64,000 nt of DNA from Lingula anatina (GCF_001039355.2 NW_019775969.1:286500-350499); one strand, 5' to 3'; numbered from the stretch's first letter, positions 13,401-26,450 are shown. Translations and numbers: made by a program. Notes: generated by a model not told the origin, from the letters alone.

Positions 13401-16400
13401 CATACTGACACAACCACAGGGCCAAGCGCCACTTCAACAATTATTTGCCAAATAATCACGGATGCTGCCAATTTTAAAAAATCACTTCAAGCAATTTCAA
13501 AAATCCCTCTCAAGGCCACCCATCACCAGCAAGCAATGACATGTTCTTCTGGTGCCACAGATATTCTGACATTTATCATTTCCCTGCATTACCCAGTAAA
13601 TAGACCATAATTCTCATTATACCTCTTCTCTAGAAAAAGCACTATGTGAATAATTGCTCTTTTCTATAACTTCACTTAAGTCCCATACCAACAGAAAGCA
13701 TTATACAGTTATCATTCCAAATAAATGGTGCTTTGTCATTTAAAGATATTTGTGAGTCCCATTCTATTTTAAGTGGATGGCTAAGGCAAACGCATGGCTT
13801 AGGCAAATGTCAGAATATATGCAAGGACCATTTTAAATTGAAAAACAGGGAAATCTTTCTTATATAATGTCACCCTGCCTTTGTGTTAACAAAGGACTTC
13901 AAAATTGTGAGAATCTAGGAAAAAATGGAAATCTATTAAGGGGTATTATGTAAGTCTAAAATATTGTTATTGATCTCATATCTACAAACGTTATATATTT
14001 ACTGAGCAAAAAAAAACTAATATTAAAAGACAAAAATCTGGTCTTTTTTCTTCAAAAGAAAAAAATGGAAGACTGATGAACAAACAAAATTTACACTTAC
14101 TCCCAGTATTCAGTTACAGAATCAACTCCTTTGGTCTTGTTAGAAAACATAGTGTCATTACCCACACTCTGAGAGGCATTGAGTGTAGCATTGGTGGAGT
14201 TGGTAACATCATAGTGCATTCGGCAATGAATGGTGTTCCACGCGTTGCCACACGTGGCCCATGGCAAAACTGACGTGAACGACGCGAAGAAGTAGTAGAA
14301 GGCCCAGGTCAAGATGACGTTGTAGTAGACATTCAGGGAAAACACAATGACTGTCGCTGCATACCCAATGCCTAAAAAAAGATGTGCTTTGTTCTCAGTC
14401 ATTTTCATTTTGGGGTTAAATAAAGGCCCTATGTGACACTCAAATAAAACAGCAGAATAAAAAGTGAACAGTTTTCATAACCTTAAACAGTTTCTCTTAT
14501 TTTCACAACAAGCAGCACCTTCAAACTGATCATGTAACTGATAGAAATAATCATGAAAGATAGTAAAATGTGTTAATTATAAGAGTTCCATACGCACACA
14601 AAAAAAGAGAAAAAAAAGTCAAGAACAAAAACATGGTTCAATCAGTGAATTTTTCCACTAGTGACGGAGTGGAAAAAATGCTGGCAGCCAACTGTGCCGT
14701 AGACAATAAGAAATAAAACAAACTTGTGGGTAATGACTTCATTTATGGATCTCATAACAAAAACATTACCCAAATCTTCCATAAGGAATCTTTTATCAGG
14801 CAATCAATTCCACATTTTTGTATTAACTACAGCAAAGTCGATATAGGTGTGCTGAAGGTGCTCCAGTTACCAATACACATACACTGATGTGAAACAACAA
14901 CGCTTCATCATGAAAAGAAATCTTTTCCTATCAAAAAATTCATTTTGCAGATCTCATATGTCAATATACCCAGGTTACTATGTCAGGACTTGTAAATCAC
15001 CAAAATCAATTTGACAAGAACTCATCAAATGAATCATCACCATCAATTTGACAGATTAGCTGCAAGTTTAGATGAAAAGTGCTATTCATTTTTGCACCAA
15101 GTCTAAAAATTGTGAACAATACTCAGGACTGTCTAGTTGTTTGTGCCAATTAGCCTTGTACCCACCTTGAAACAATGGTACCAGTTTCCACACTCCTATC
15201 CCGCCCTGGGACATGAACTGTCCCAAAGCCACTTCCAGAAAAAACACTGGAATTCCTCCAAGGATTACACAGGTGAAGTAAGGAATTAGAAAAGCACCTG
15301 CAAAGAAGCAAAGAGTAACTATGGATGTCATTTACAAAAATATAAATAATAAATATAAAATATATAGCAACTAAATTAATATTATTATTAATTTATTTGT
15401 TAATGTAACTAATTCAATAATAATAATAATAATAAAGAAGAATATGGGTTGAATTAACTAATTTATTTCAAATTTTGAATCAGAGAGGACCCCTACCCCT
15501 CCAGTCTACAGCCCTAGCTGTAATCCTTCACCAGGAAAAAAGTGCAGAAAATAGACTAGAGGAGGCAATGATCTTGTGGTATGTTTATCTATATACTTGG
15601 AACATATTAGATAAAAGGTGAAACCTCCCTTCAGGGGATCAGCTTATCTGCCGTGTTCAAGGGCATAAAGCCAGCAGAATATCTTCAGGTAAAACCTGTG
15701 CAAAACAAGTAATTTCCTAGAAAATTATGTTCCCATTTCCTGCAATCTTAAACCCCTTGGGCAAACTTGACATGTGCTGATTTCCATGTTGTCTTCCAAA
15801 ATCGATGTTTGGCAATAGGTGTATGTAATAATATTGCACCACATAAGTTGTTAATAAAGCTATTTCTTAGAGTAAATTTCCCAAAAGAATTTTCGGCCAA
15901 TTAACGTTATTTGGCACATGCACCATTTTGCAGATTAAAATCTCTGTTAAGAAAAGAAATAAGAACAAACACAGTACAAAAATGTTCTCCAAAAAGAATA
16001 CATCCCACAAGTGAATAATCAGTTCTATAATGAAGACTAGCTGACTGTTTTTCAATCTATTTATCTTTAAAAACAGAAATGACGTAACTTAGTTATTAAG
16101 AGGTGGGTGTAAGCTTTTTTATAAGCTGCAGGTATTCTTACTTAATTGCTTTTCTCCTTTCACCTAAAAACTTGAGAGTTAAAAAACCTTATGAATCACG
16201 AAAGAAAAAAGTGGAACTCACAACAGGTATTAAACATGCTGAAGTTGGTGCTTAGCTTTTGGTAGTTTGTTGATATTAAGATAAATAGAGAGAACCTCCC
16301 GTTGTTCATACAAAGTGTCAGCATAACTCACATCATCATTAGGTGCCTGACGCACAAGAAGATCAAATTCATCAACTTCAGAGCCAGGTGGCTGTTTGAC

Positions 16401-19400
16401 TAGCCTCTCTTTAGGAGAAAATTCCTTGAAGCCGATTAACTGGTTTATTTTCAAATAAAAAATTTGAACCTTATCAAATTAAAATCATCAAAGTTTGGTC
16501 CAAAACAATATTTTACATTCAACTAAGCAAAACTAGTATTTGTTTAGAGTTAAGCTAAATTTTTTCTTTGTAGCAATAAGCCCACTATGACTGTAAAACT
16601 TGCAGGGAGATGCAGAAAAATATAACGGAAGTTTTAAATAATAAAGAAAACACAGTATTAGCTACATTTAAATGTTGGGGTTTCTTGGTTTGAACGAAAA
16701 TACTTGCCCTTTCACACCTGATACCTTGATGCATCATTGAATAAACCAGACAGCAAAGCTGGCAATAAACAGACACCAACAAGCCACCAGCAAAACCCTT
16801 TTTTTTTTTTTTTGCAAAATAAACCGAATTGCAGATTTTTGAAAGAAATCTGCCTTACTTCCAAACAAAGCCACTTGCCAAAATATATATATAAAAAAAA
16901 AGAATATAGTAACTTTTGAAAAAATATTCCAATCATACCAATTTTCTGAAGGAACCAACATTTTCACAAACAAAGCCAGTCAATAACTTTTAAACAAAAC
17001 AACGTTTGACAGTTAATAGGTTGAACACCAGATCAGTGGAACAGCATCTGTGGCGGTCACAGCAAGGACCCACAGTGATATAAATAGAGAGTCTGTGTAG
17101 AAAAAAACACATCTTGGTTCAGTGCATAAAAATCCAATGGAGTTCTATCAAACTAACATTTACATCTTATTCCTGAAATGGTTGAGATTTTTCCATCACC
17201 ATTGGGTAAAAGACTTTTAAATACACTTTTCTCTCAAAACAACAATGAATGAAATAAGCACTATGAAATTTTTAAGCTTTAATTAGAATAAAATGTGCAT
17301 GAAATTTACTGTATTATACATAGTGTACTGTTGTACTAATATTTATTGTTCATTCAGAAACTTTCCACTTAAAAAAAAAAAACAATCTTATAATGCACTG
17401 TTCCATGTTTTCTTCAACAATAATATACATTGTAGATGTCTAAGGGATTTTTTCAAAGTTACAGCACTTCTTTAGTCAAAAGCATAAGTTCACTCAGTAT
17501 AGTATATATAAATGCTGTACGATTTGGAATTTTTAGTTGATAAGGTGCCATGACAGCCACTGCATATACAGATAATCAGATAAAGAGCAAACCAAATGAA
17601 AAAAATTAAATAAAGACAATTTAACAATTTAGCACAAACAGCTGTGGGTACTACCAGTATCCCTGTGTACTGTTTCATGTCACTGAGTACAATATTAAGA
17701 CAGAATGCATGTTTAAATAATAAGGAGTGTTCTCTTTTATTTAGTTTGCTTACAATAATATGCAGAAACCACAAACAGCAATCAAAAAAGGTCATTAGTT
17801 AGAAGGTTATTAGGTTAAGTACAAATAAATGTAAATGGACAAAGCATCATATATAGACTCTATATATGATGCTTAAGTTTAGCAAATGTCCACTCTTCAG
17901 AATGTTTAGCAGGCCCAGGACCAAAAAGACCTTGTCACTGACATTTTACTTATTTATGACCATACATGTACGTATCATTTGCAACAAAAAAATAATACTT
18001 CACAAAAAGAAATAATACTTCATAAATAAATAAAAACATGCAGAATTAGCATTTGGTTCTCCTCCAAACACTCAGGGCAAAAATGTTTACAGGTTAGCAA
18101 TCTCTGCACCTCTTTATGGATATAACAGACACTGATAATACGGGAAACATCTGCTCTATGTATTTATCTTAGTCATGTGCAGATTCATTTGTGCTTATAT
18201 TCAATACTGATCAATACTTCTAATACATATCTACTATGTAGCTGGATAGCAATATGTACCCCGAGTCTCAAGTTACTGATGGTACCTTACTCGGTCCAGC
18301 AATGACATGCTAATGTAAGACACCCTAATACACAGGGTGATCCATATCTGTCTCTGACATAGTGAGAAATACATTCCATGCATGTGGATAACTAGAATGT
18401 ATACACTCTTTTTTTAATTGTATGTTATAGGGTGCAGATAAAGCACTGAACAGCCGGATGCTCTGCAGAGTGGCCCACTTGCTAAGGCTGGCCATTTCTT
18501 TCTTTCGACAATTATTAGGCGTAAATTTCCTTATTCAAATATGCAAAAAGAAAAAAAAACAGTTTGTACAATAAGGTGAAATTTCAGGGCTCACTTCAAC
18601 ATTTAGTTAAGCCAAGTAGCTACTCAATAAACCTAAGATAAATTGGCGAAAAATATAAACCATTTTTCCACTTAAATAAATAAAAATCTTTTGCCTCTGA
18701 GCCAAATAAACCTAGCAATTGACATCACAGTTGGAACTCAAGATTATAATTCAGAATATCCTACAAACAATTTTTTTCTTTCTTTGCCTTTTTTCTATAC
18801 ACAGAAAGTATGTTTGTTGCACATTCTTCAGTAACATTTCACCTCTAACCTTCCATTTTTACTCAGACACTTAAAAATATTGTATTGGTGGCATGTTATT
18901 CACAATACCAAGTAAAACCGTCATAGACCTTTACTTCTTTCCCACACACTTTGCGCAGTGTGAACCCCCCAGAAAAACATTCTGTGAATGCCCAAAGGTC
19001 TTGAAATGTCAAAGGTTTCCTAAATTTGTCTTTGCCCACTGATTGCCGGAATCCTCCATCTATTTTTGACCAAACATCATGAAGTGTGTGGTATGCAAAG
19101 ATGCAAGAATTGCCTGATATATATCTGAAAGTTAGAATTCTGTCCAGTTTAAAGTGTGTGAGGTCCAGAAAATGTAGCCTGCAGCTTCTTCCTTTACAAA
19201 TTATAAAAGCACATATTGCTTATTTCCTGGGAAGTCGATTATTTCTAGAGTGAGACCTTTTAGCTAAGCAATGCATTTGCCATGTATAAATTTGTATCTG
19301 TACATTTACTTGATCAATAAGAGGCATGGTCACATTTGATTTCGTAGAAATATCACAAAATTAAAAAAAAAATAACTGCCAGTAAAATTATAAATATTCA

Positions 19401-21917
19401 TAACTGGTATTGAATCGAGGACTGGTGAATCAGTACGCATTGCACAGTATCATACCCCGAACAAATTTTGAGTGGTGATGCAATACTTTTCAACCCTGCT
19501 GAGAATCGTCACTATCACATCGCGTACTAGGCAAGAGCAGTGTCGCTTCTGATACTGTGAAATGAGTACTGATACACACCTTGAAAACGGGTAGTGTGGT
19601 CCGATCTACCGGTGAATTCAGGATCATTCGGTGCCGAGTCTGGTAGTTGGGTAGGCCTGAAAGTGGTTAGGTTAATTACATGGTATAAATGAACATCTAC
19701 AAAGTGACACAAACCTCCAGCAGTGAAGTTTGAAATAAACTCTGAGAATACATGGAACCTACAAGGAAATTTATCTCTTTCAACATGATTAAATTAACCA
19801 CCAATGCCAAATAAATGTAGGTCTTAAAACTTAATTCTCAATTTTTCAATTATTTCATTTTATTTTAATAGCTATTTTTATCAATTCTATTTATTAATTT
19901 GTTAATTAATTTATTTTTGTTGTTGTTATTATTGTTATTATCATTATTTTTTTTTCTTGCAAAGTATAAGGTAACATGAAGAAATTCAATACTACGGCTC
20001 GTGCAATCTTTGTAACATTACATCCCCCCCTTCCTGGACAAGCATCCACTCCATCATAGTTTGGAGAAAATCTGGTTACAGCTTGCTTTCATGTCCTACG
20101 CATGAATCTTTCAACCATGGTACAGTGATATTTCTGTGTTTATCTAGTGAGCGGCCTGTTTACTACATCAAATATCTCAGAGTGCATCAATGATAAGTCA
20201 AAGGACTTGCAAACATGTTATGACAGACTCAATACTGACTTGTCTTGTAATGTGAACTTGAAAAAAAAATCCAATGTCAAGGTGATGCTCCTTCACCTTC
20301 AAATGAAAGGGATAACTAAAGGGATTTTTGTCACCATCTAAACCTTTACAAGTAAATTTTCTACTTGAAGATCTCGTTGTGTCACCCTTCAGTCTGCTTT
20401 ATAAACAATGAAGCCACTTTGCCTGCTTATAAACTAGAAGCTAAAACAGCAATCATTGCAACCCTTAACTTGGCTTAAGCCAAATTTTTATGCAAAACTT
20501 TTTCAGAATACTCCAGGTGATTGGGACATTTTGGAAGACAGGATGACATCATAAGTACTTATAAATAAAACGATTCATTGTTTGGGTTCCCTTGCTTAAG
20601 TGCTTTCTCAATCTCCATCCCGATGCACTAGCCCTTTAAGTTTGGCCTTTGATAAGAACACATTTAAACTTTCCTTTCCTTGTATCAGGCTGGCTTTGTC
20701 CATGAACTCAATGTACCGTATGTGGGGGCTGTTTTGAGCATTCAAACATTAGGAAATGTAAACATGATTTTCAGGTAAATAGCAGCTGGGTACCTTGTAA
20801 TTTAACAGAAGTTAAAAATATACCTGTACTCATTCCTTTGTATAATATTTCAACATAGAGGGCAAATAAGGATGTAAACAGGATGTTTTGAAAAAGACAA
20901 TAGTCTGAATCACTTAATGAAAACACTCCAGAGACAAAAAGTGTAAAGCAAGGTATTTTTCCAATAGTGAATGACCATTAATAATCAAATATTTCTTTAC
21001 AAAAGAAGTCTACTTAAGATAAACAAAGATGGTTTCCACTTTAAAGATTAAATGAAAAACAAGTAGTTTCCCACTGAAAAAAACTGTTGTCCCTCATATT
21101 GTTTATATCAATCTTAAGTTCACTGAATTTCCAATAAGTAGATGTCTGACACTTTACCTCTAGGGGTTTTTATGTCTGAGATATTATCATAACTGAGAGA
21201 CATGTTTACTAGTAAATACATTTCATACTTTATACTTCTTTCCTGTTAATCCTTTAAACCAGTGTGCATACTAGTAATAACAAAGAATAGAAATATATAA
21301 TTATCAATAAATAAAGAAATTAATAAATATTTTCTTAATTTAAAAATGATGCAGTTTAGACTTGGTATTATTTGGTACCTATCAAAATGTGATTACATGT
21401 ATTTCTAGTTTCCGTTAAAACTAAATTTAGGAATAGACCGGCTGATAGACCATTGTCTTCAGCACTCTCATTTGTTTACGTTTCTTGCGCCTATGCCAAT
21501 CAAAAAGTTAGATTCACGTACGGGGCCATTTGGTACCCACTGAAAGCGATAAAGGCAAATCAGAAGCGATCATGATAAAGTTATAACAGCGCAATTGTGA
21601 ACATTTAACAAACAAAGCACCTAGGAGTGCCTGGGTCTGATGCACGGTAACTTACCGCCTCCATTTTTGTAGCAAAGATAGGGGAACCGCCAAACGTTTC
21701 CCAGCCCCACAGAGAAGCCGATACACGCCAGCAAGAAGTCTATTTTGTTGGTCCATGTTTCTCTCTTCTTCAGCTTCGTGCCCTCGTCTTGTGTGGAATC
21801 AGATGAGACCGTGCCTTGACTGAGAACGTCGCCGTTGACGACAGGTGAAACGCCGTTTTTCTTCTCATCTAGGGCGGCTTCGGCCTGTTTCTCTTGGTCA
21901 GGTGTCTGACGATCCAT
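97..21917 (-). CDS. SLC6-family Na+/Cl--dependent transporter, taurine/GABA/creatine/betaine group (3' end off window)
   Basis: This plasma-membrane symporter couples Na+ and Cl- gradients to uptake of a small amino-acid-like solute. Ten coding exons in transcript order: 21656-21917, 15166-15297, 14101-14371, 9611-9743, 8766-8900, 2279-2382, 1499-1623, 1191-1303, 695-832 and 97-196. All junctions are GT-AG and phases agree, giving 504 codons plus one base. TM1 carries NVWRFPY at residues 74-80, preceded by the glycine-rich GFSVGLG of the Na+/substrate site. Extracellular loop 2 has Cys172/Cys181 and five N-glycosylation sequons (Asn189, 192, 196, 203, 209). Later segments [40 protein letters not shown] and [16 protein letters not shown] match the taurine/GAT/betaine/creatine branch better than monoamine or glycine carriers. 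The family is usually ~600-650 residues, so the last ~115 (TM10-12, cytosolic tail) lie beyond position 1. The start ATG at 21917 has A at -3 and G at +4. The exact substrate cannot be read from sequence. Confidence 0.95.
3100..3262. repeat. Short foldback-like dispersed repeat, diverged copy
   Basis: This stretch resembles the foldback sequence in the PWP2 intron near 37.7-38.1 kb and its copy near 42.7-43.1 kb. It has a left arm containing a variant of ctcactgagtgcaatcag followed by cctcct, and an opposite arm with aggagg followed by a variant of ttgcactcag. The match is by eye and imperfect, so membership in one family is probable rather than certain. Confidence 0.4.
6907..7105. repeat. 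G/C homopolymer tract around an N gap (low-quality assembly)
   Basis: Runs of G (from 6911 and around 6965), then 25 Ns at 6992-7016, then more G runs and a long C run near 7085-7102. The sequence ggggaaaaaattttcctt occurs on both sides of the gap (around 6935 and 7021). Several apparent open frames of Gly/Pro/Lys here come from homopolymers and are not genes. Confidence 0.85.
7381..7444 (+). repeat. 64-base poly(A) tract
   Basis: An uninterrupted run of 64 adenines lies in transporter intron 5. It could be a mononucleotide microsatellite or the tail of a retroposed sequence. I could not recognise a SINE or processed gene upstream, nor an obvious target-site duplication. Confidence 0.9.
9744..14100. 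other. SLC6 gene intron 3
   Basis: A 4.36-kb intron between transporter exons 4 and 3. It is AT-rich with frequent short A and T runs. An inverted pair of nuclear-receptor-like direct repeats lies at 12349-12512. No other coding exon was recognised. Confidence 0.8.
12349..12512. repeat. Foldback element with inverted tgaccttgacct arms
   Basis: The 12-mer tgaccttgacct at 12349-12360 is the exact reverse complement of aggtcaaggtca at 12501-12512. The flanks partly pair as well (ttgacctactt against aaagtaggtcaa). Each arm is a perfect tandem of the nuclear-receptor half-site AGGTCA with no spacer. It is most simply a small inverted-repeat (MITE-like) insertion. A regulatory role is only a possibility. 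Confidence 0.5.
16230..16454 (-). other. Unassigned open segment with coding-like composition inside SLC6 intron 1
   Basis: A minus-strand frame of about 74 codons ends at a stop at 16230-16232. It has no ATG at its start (the first sense codon I count is TTG), so if it is coding it would be an internal or last exon. Its composition is less biased than the surrounding AT-rich shadows: mixed acidic and basic residues, including [17 protein letters not shown] and [13 protein letters not shown] weak AG acceptor lies near 16433. I do not recognise the family, and it does not fit the transporter. It may be an exon of a nested gene or a retroposed remnant. Confidence 0.25.
17842..17874. repeat. Perfect 15-bp inverted repeat with 3-base loop
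   Basis: aagcatcatatatag at 17842-17856 is followed by act and then its exact reverse complement at 17860-17874. The stem is AT-rich and lies in transporter intron 1 far from exons. It could be a MITE tip-to-tip remnant or a cruciform-prone site. No function is evident. Confidence 0.85.
19429..19573. repeat. 24-bp inverted repeat pair (foldback)
   Basis: atcagtacgcattgcacagt at 19429 continues to 19452 and pairs with the reverse complement of 19550-19573, matching at 22 of 24 positions with a 97-base spacer. The surrounding 19400-19700 block is richer in CpG than its neighbourhood, suggesting an inserted element. I could not define outer ends or a target-site duplication. Confidence 0.5.
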
Positions 21918-22276
21918 TTTGCTTTAAATAGTAAGTGGAGCAAAGTATATTTTACATATGTATATCTTAAAATACATACAATGGGGAACCGCCATTTTTC
22001 AATAGATTGACCTGGTATCAAATTCAGCATAACAGTGCGTCGTAGGTACACAAATATGCTGTGAAAAAATAACGTTTGATAAAAGAACATGAAAGAGTGA
22101 GTTGCACGCTACCGATACGGTTTGTTAAGTTTACAACGGCTACGGCCCAAGACAAACCACGTTTCTCTCCGAAGTTTTTTCCGTCTGTGATATTTCAAAT
22201 TCACTCATAATCATTACATGCTTTGCTTACTTTTAAAATAAAATGAAAAATATATTCAAGGTATTGCAGTTCTTAC

Positions 22277-22346
22277 CGATAAATATATTTCCTTAGCCTT
22301 TCCATTTTTCTTTGAACGGTATTTCTTTGAGCGATACAATAGGTCC
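22277..22346 (-). other. Candidate upstream exon of the SLC6 gene with in-frame ATG
   Basis: On the minus strand a strong acceptor (pyrimidine tract tttgtttttgtttcag) precedes 22346, and a donor gtaaga follows 22277. The 70-base segment contains ATG at 22303-22305 followed by nine sense codons and two bases (MERLRKYIY plus CG). Spliced to an AG at 21922-21923, it would continue as CGC AAA ATG and enter the transporter frame without a stop. It could therefore encode a 10-12 residue N-terminal extension, or be 5' UTR with a coincidentally open frame. Confidence 0.4.
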
Positions 22347-25300
22347 CTGAAACAAAAACAAAGAAGACTATTTAAAGTCTTTGGTTCAGAGCCGAAAACT
22401 CGCTCGGACTCGATCTGAATCTAGCGCCTGGCTGACTCAATGAAGTCAATAGCTGCTGTATCATGTCTTTACCACTAGCTCCACTTTGTTCCAAACATAG
22501 GCTCCACTATTTTTACTTCTATTTATATGTATCCTTCCACGAGTTTACTTAATCTGTGTATTTACATTTTCACAAGGTTATCTTTGTCATTTCAATAAAT
22601 ATCAAAATGCTAATATTTTCCTTATACATTTGAAAGAAAGTTAAAAGTTCTTGTCAGATTATTAGATTAGATTACAGGCGCGGATGGCGGGCATATGGCG
22701 CATTTTCAAATTGCCACACCCTCTCCCCGATTAAGTTTCATAATCTCCTCCCCCCCCCCCCAATTCACTCATGTACCCCCTTCCCCTCCCGTCAGCTAGA
22801 AGATAAATACAAACCAAACTTGAAAAGTTATTCACGATCTTGATATGGTCCCTGTTTTGTATTTCTTACATTCATTAATAAAAATTTCAAATTAAAAGAA
22901 ACCAGATCCATCAGGTCCGAACAGGCTGATAAATTGAGATAATTCGGCTGGATTCAACTGGACCCTTTGCTGGTTGAATAACACTTGAAACTGAACCGAG
23001 GTTAACTTATAAGATAGGTATTATAATAGGGGTCAGGAATGCCAAACCGCAAATTTTGATAAAGAGGAAGGTCATGCCGCCGTCTAAAATCGAGAAATAA
23101 TTCAGAATTGTATTCTGGAAGAAAAAAAGAGAAAAAGAGAGATAATTGCATTAAATTCGTTGGATTGGACTGACTTTTACTTTGCCCCCCCCCCCCCCTC
23201 TCCCACAATCACTCCCACTTTTCAGTAGACCTATATCTACCAGTCACGTGTTTGGGGCAAAGAAGACGGGGAGAACGGAAGACCCAAATTTCAAGAAATA
23301 ACACGAGCATCGGACGTGTGTGAAAGACACTAGCATAACTAGGGCCCTATTTCTGGTACTTTTTGCCTTTCACTGGAGACATTGCCCGCCGATTCAATCG
23401 GACTTTTTTAAAGGGACCCAAATAAGTCCACATTGACAGTGGATGAGCCGACAGAGATACAGGTCACTTTTATAAATTGCTGTTCTAGAAAAGGCATAGA
23501 TACCGTTATAACGATAATAGAGGGGATTATCCGGCTGTCTCTGAAACTCAGGGTAATAGACGTGAAAATCCTGCCAGATAAGAGCTGAAGAATAAAATAA
23601 ATAACACCCGTGGGAAACTTCAAGGTAATGTGCAGTTGTCTTTAAATAATGTTGGACGTTATTTAACACGATTAAACAAGTATTGAAAAGAATAATAAGT
23701 GACAGGACCTGGCAACTGACTTCGGACTGGTGATGACCGAGCTTTACGCTCATCTAAAAACCGAGAAACCTTGATAAAATACTTTATTTTAGTGCAATCG
23801 GAAGATTAACGGTTGGGCATACGTGTGATTAAGTGATTATTTACCGGCTACGATTTGTTGATAAGTGAATTGTTTAAATTTGCAGACACATCTGCCATTG
23901 TATGAATGACGTGGTGAGTGATGAGCCTGCGTTCTTTTCGGGGAGTAGAATCTATGCTATATACAGCAAAATTACTGGAATGAAACTCCTCTAAGCGCTT
24001 ACATTTGGAGTAAAACGGTGAAAAAAGATATCAATAGTTTGATCAAATGTTGGATGATTAAAAAACAAAACATTTGCCCTGTTTGATAATTGTGCAGAAT
24101 GTGGCGTAATAAGATTTAGTTCTAATCACTATTTATAATACTTTTATCCATGAACTTAACAGCTGAGGTTAACCTTAAAAATAAACAACGTTAAGAGGTA
24201 CCGTGAGATTTTTTCCAGAAATTATGCAAATGCTTCATAAAAACTTGTATTCTGATAACGGCATGCTGCAAGCATGCTGAGGTGATACTTGCAGTTGACG
24301 CTACGGCGCGGAGACGTTTCAACCTTTCTTATAACGGTGATCAAGTGCGCCCTCTCGTGGTGGCTAAAACTGCCCCACCTCCCTCCCGCCGTACCCAATT
24401 CCCCCTTCTCAAGAAAGGAACCAGGGAGTGGAAAAGCCCCTGTAAGTTTAATAAAAGGAAGCGATTTTCTTGTAAGTTCCAATTAACTTTTGTAACGTGT
24501 TGGCCTCGGATTTTGAGCAAATAGTAAAACGAGGGACTTATCTTGGATAAATAAATTACAAGGGAACACGCCTCGCCGGTGAATGGTTGGATTTGATAAA
24601 TGAACAGGTATATAGAACTAATCGAAGGGTTATTTGGACAAGCTTGTAAAAACAATACACGGTACGACGAAGTCGTGTTATGAAATGGCCCATGCTGAAG
24701 TCCTTAGCAATCCATTGCAGGGGTCTTTCAATGGTCAACGATGGCTTTTTTTTCGGGAAAGTCCATGAAATATATGCTGTTCACAGTCTCAAAGACATGT
24801 GACACGCTTTTATAGTAATGCTATTACTTTTCCTTATGAATATTGCATTTTTACATGATGTGGTTACATTGAACCATAGAATTTGTTGGCCTTCAATAAT
24901 GGTTGGCGAGCTGCCTTAAGGGAAATCGCTGAAAACCATGTATTCATTGAAAGCCGTTTTTCTGCCATACTAGGAAACCAAGTACTCTGATCCAGAGGAA
25001 AAATCAATGAAGTGACGATTAATATTAGGGTTCTATTAATTCTGACATAATAACGGTGAACTATTCAGGTGACGGTCAATATAGAGAGGCAATCACTGGG
25101 CAAACTCAAGCATACTGAATTTTAGGTAAATACCAGATATTTCATGTAGCCTAGAAAAAATGTAAAATATTTTACTGTTTTTCATCTTTACTTAGTTCAA
25201 ACTTCTGATTTGACTAAAATCATCCAGCCATTTGGCTTAAAAGGAAAGAATTCCAGAAAGAGTATGGAATCATCAACCAGCCATGCTTTCAATAAAGGGT

Positions 25301-26230
25301 AATCCAGTGAAAAAGGCGTTCGATAGCAATTCCTTTCCTTGATGTTGCCTGCAAAGGTCAACGGTGGGCTCGGTTACCTGAAGTGATTTTTCTATAAACA
25401 TATGCATCCCGAATGCTCTGCAATAGTCTCAGAATAGCTAACCATCAAATAAGATATGCCAAGAAGTCCACCTCAACCTGAGAAATGCTCGACCCCGGTC
25501 CTTCATGCTGCGTATTCGGTTGTAATGTATTAAATAAACCACCAACATGAAACCCACAAAGATACTGACTATACACGAATTCAGTATAATACGTGGGGCT
25601 AAAGGACGCAAAGATCATTGTCTACAATCTGTGCGCTACCTTGGTAGTGAATAAAAGAAAAAACCCATAAATTCAAGGCAAACCTGTTTTCAGACCGTTT
25701 TTATTCGCCAATGAACTTGACGTGCGCACTGCCCCCAGACGGTTGTCAAAAGCCTTCACCTGACAGGCAATGGAACTGTATCTCGGAAAATGAATATGTC
25801 TTGATAAGAATACCTTTGTCTCATTGTCGGCATTGTGACGGAAATCTATATTAATAAAGCAGTCTCTAGAGAATCGAATAATGTTTTACCGTTAAAACAT
25901 AAGAGACGATTAAGCTGGCTGCACAGCACTGTCACGCATTTCATTTCAACCCCGCACGTGGCTGTAAGGACGGAGCAGGTCATACGGTTGTCAAATGCTA
26001 GAGCCATGACTAAGAGGTCTTAATCGTAGCAATATACGCATGATAACGTATCCTGTTCTTTTTTCAGCTTTCTTAAGACGTATATGATATTAATTCAGGG
26101 TTGTATTACCTAAGTACATTTATCATTCACGTAGTAACGTACCGGTAACTGTAAAGTAACCATGCCTAATGGACAATGGGATAAGCGGCGTGCTGATAAA
26201 GCAGCTGTTCGTTTCGAAGAAAACACTTAC

Positions 26231-26450
26231 CCGGGACTGGTGGATCTCGCCGTGGCTGCGACACACGTCTTTACCAAGTATTGGAAATGAAGATAACGGG
26301 AAAAACGTCTTGTCTTCCCCGCGGAAGTGAGTCCGTCACGGTGCTCTATTTGTCTGTCTTGGGTGCAGTAACTGCCCTTTGTAATGCTGGGTTTGTTCGC
26401 TAAACGCGGTGTTTGCTTGAACAAGCGCTAGCTCTGTGCTCCGTTCAGCG
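26231..26450 (-). other. Possible 5' UTR exon or promoter-proximal region of the SLC6 gene
   Basis: A minus-strand gtaagt donor lies at 26225-26230, directly downstream of a locally GC- and CpG-richer block (about 26231-26450) in otherwise AT-rich DNA. This is where a distal non-coding first exon of the transporter might sit. The right boundary is arbitrary. No transcript evidence is available. Confidence 0.2.

Larger units (their letters stand above)
15298..21655. other. SLC6 gene intron 1
   Basis: A 6.36-kb intron directly after the exon encoding TM1. It contains a perfect 15-bp hairpin at 17842, a foldback pair at 19429-19573 and an unassigned open segment on the minus strand at 16230-16454. 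Otherwise it is AT-rich sequence without recognised content. Confidence 0.8.
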
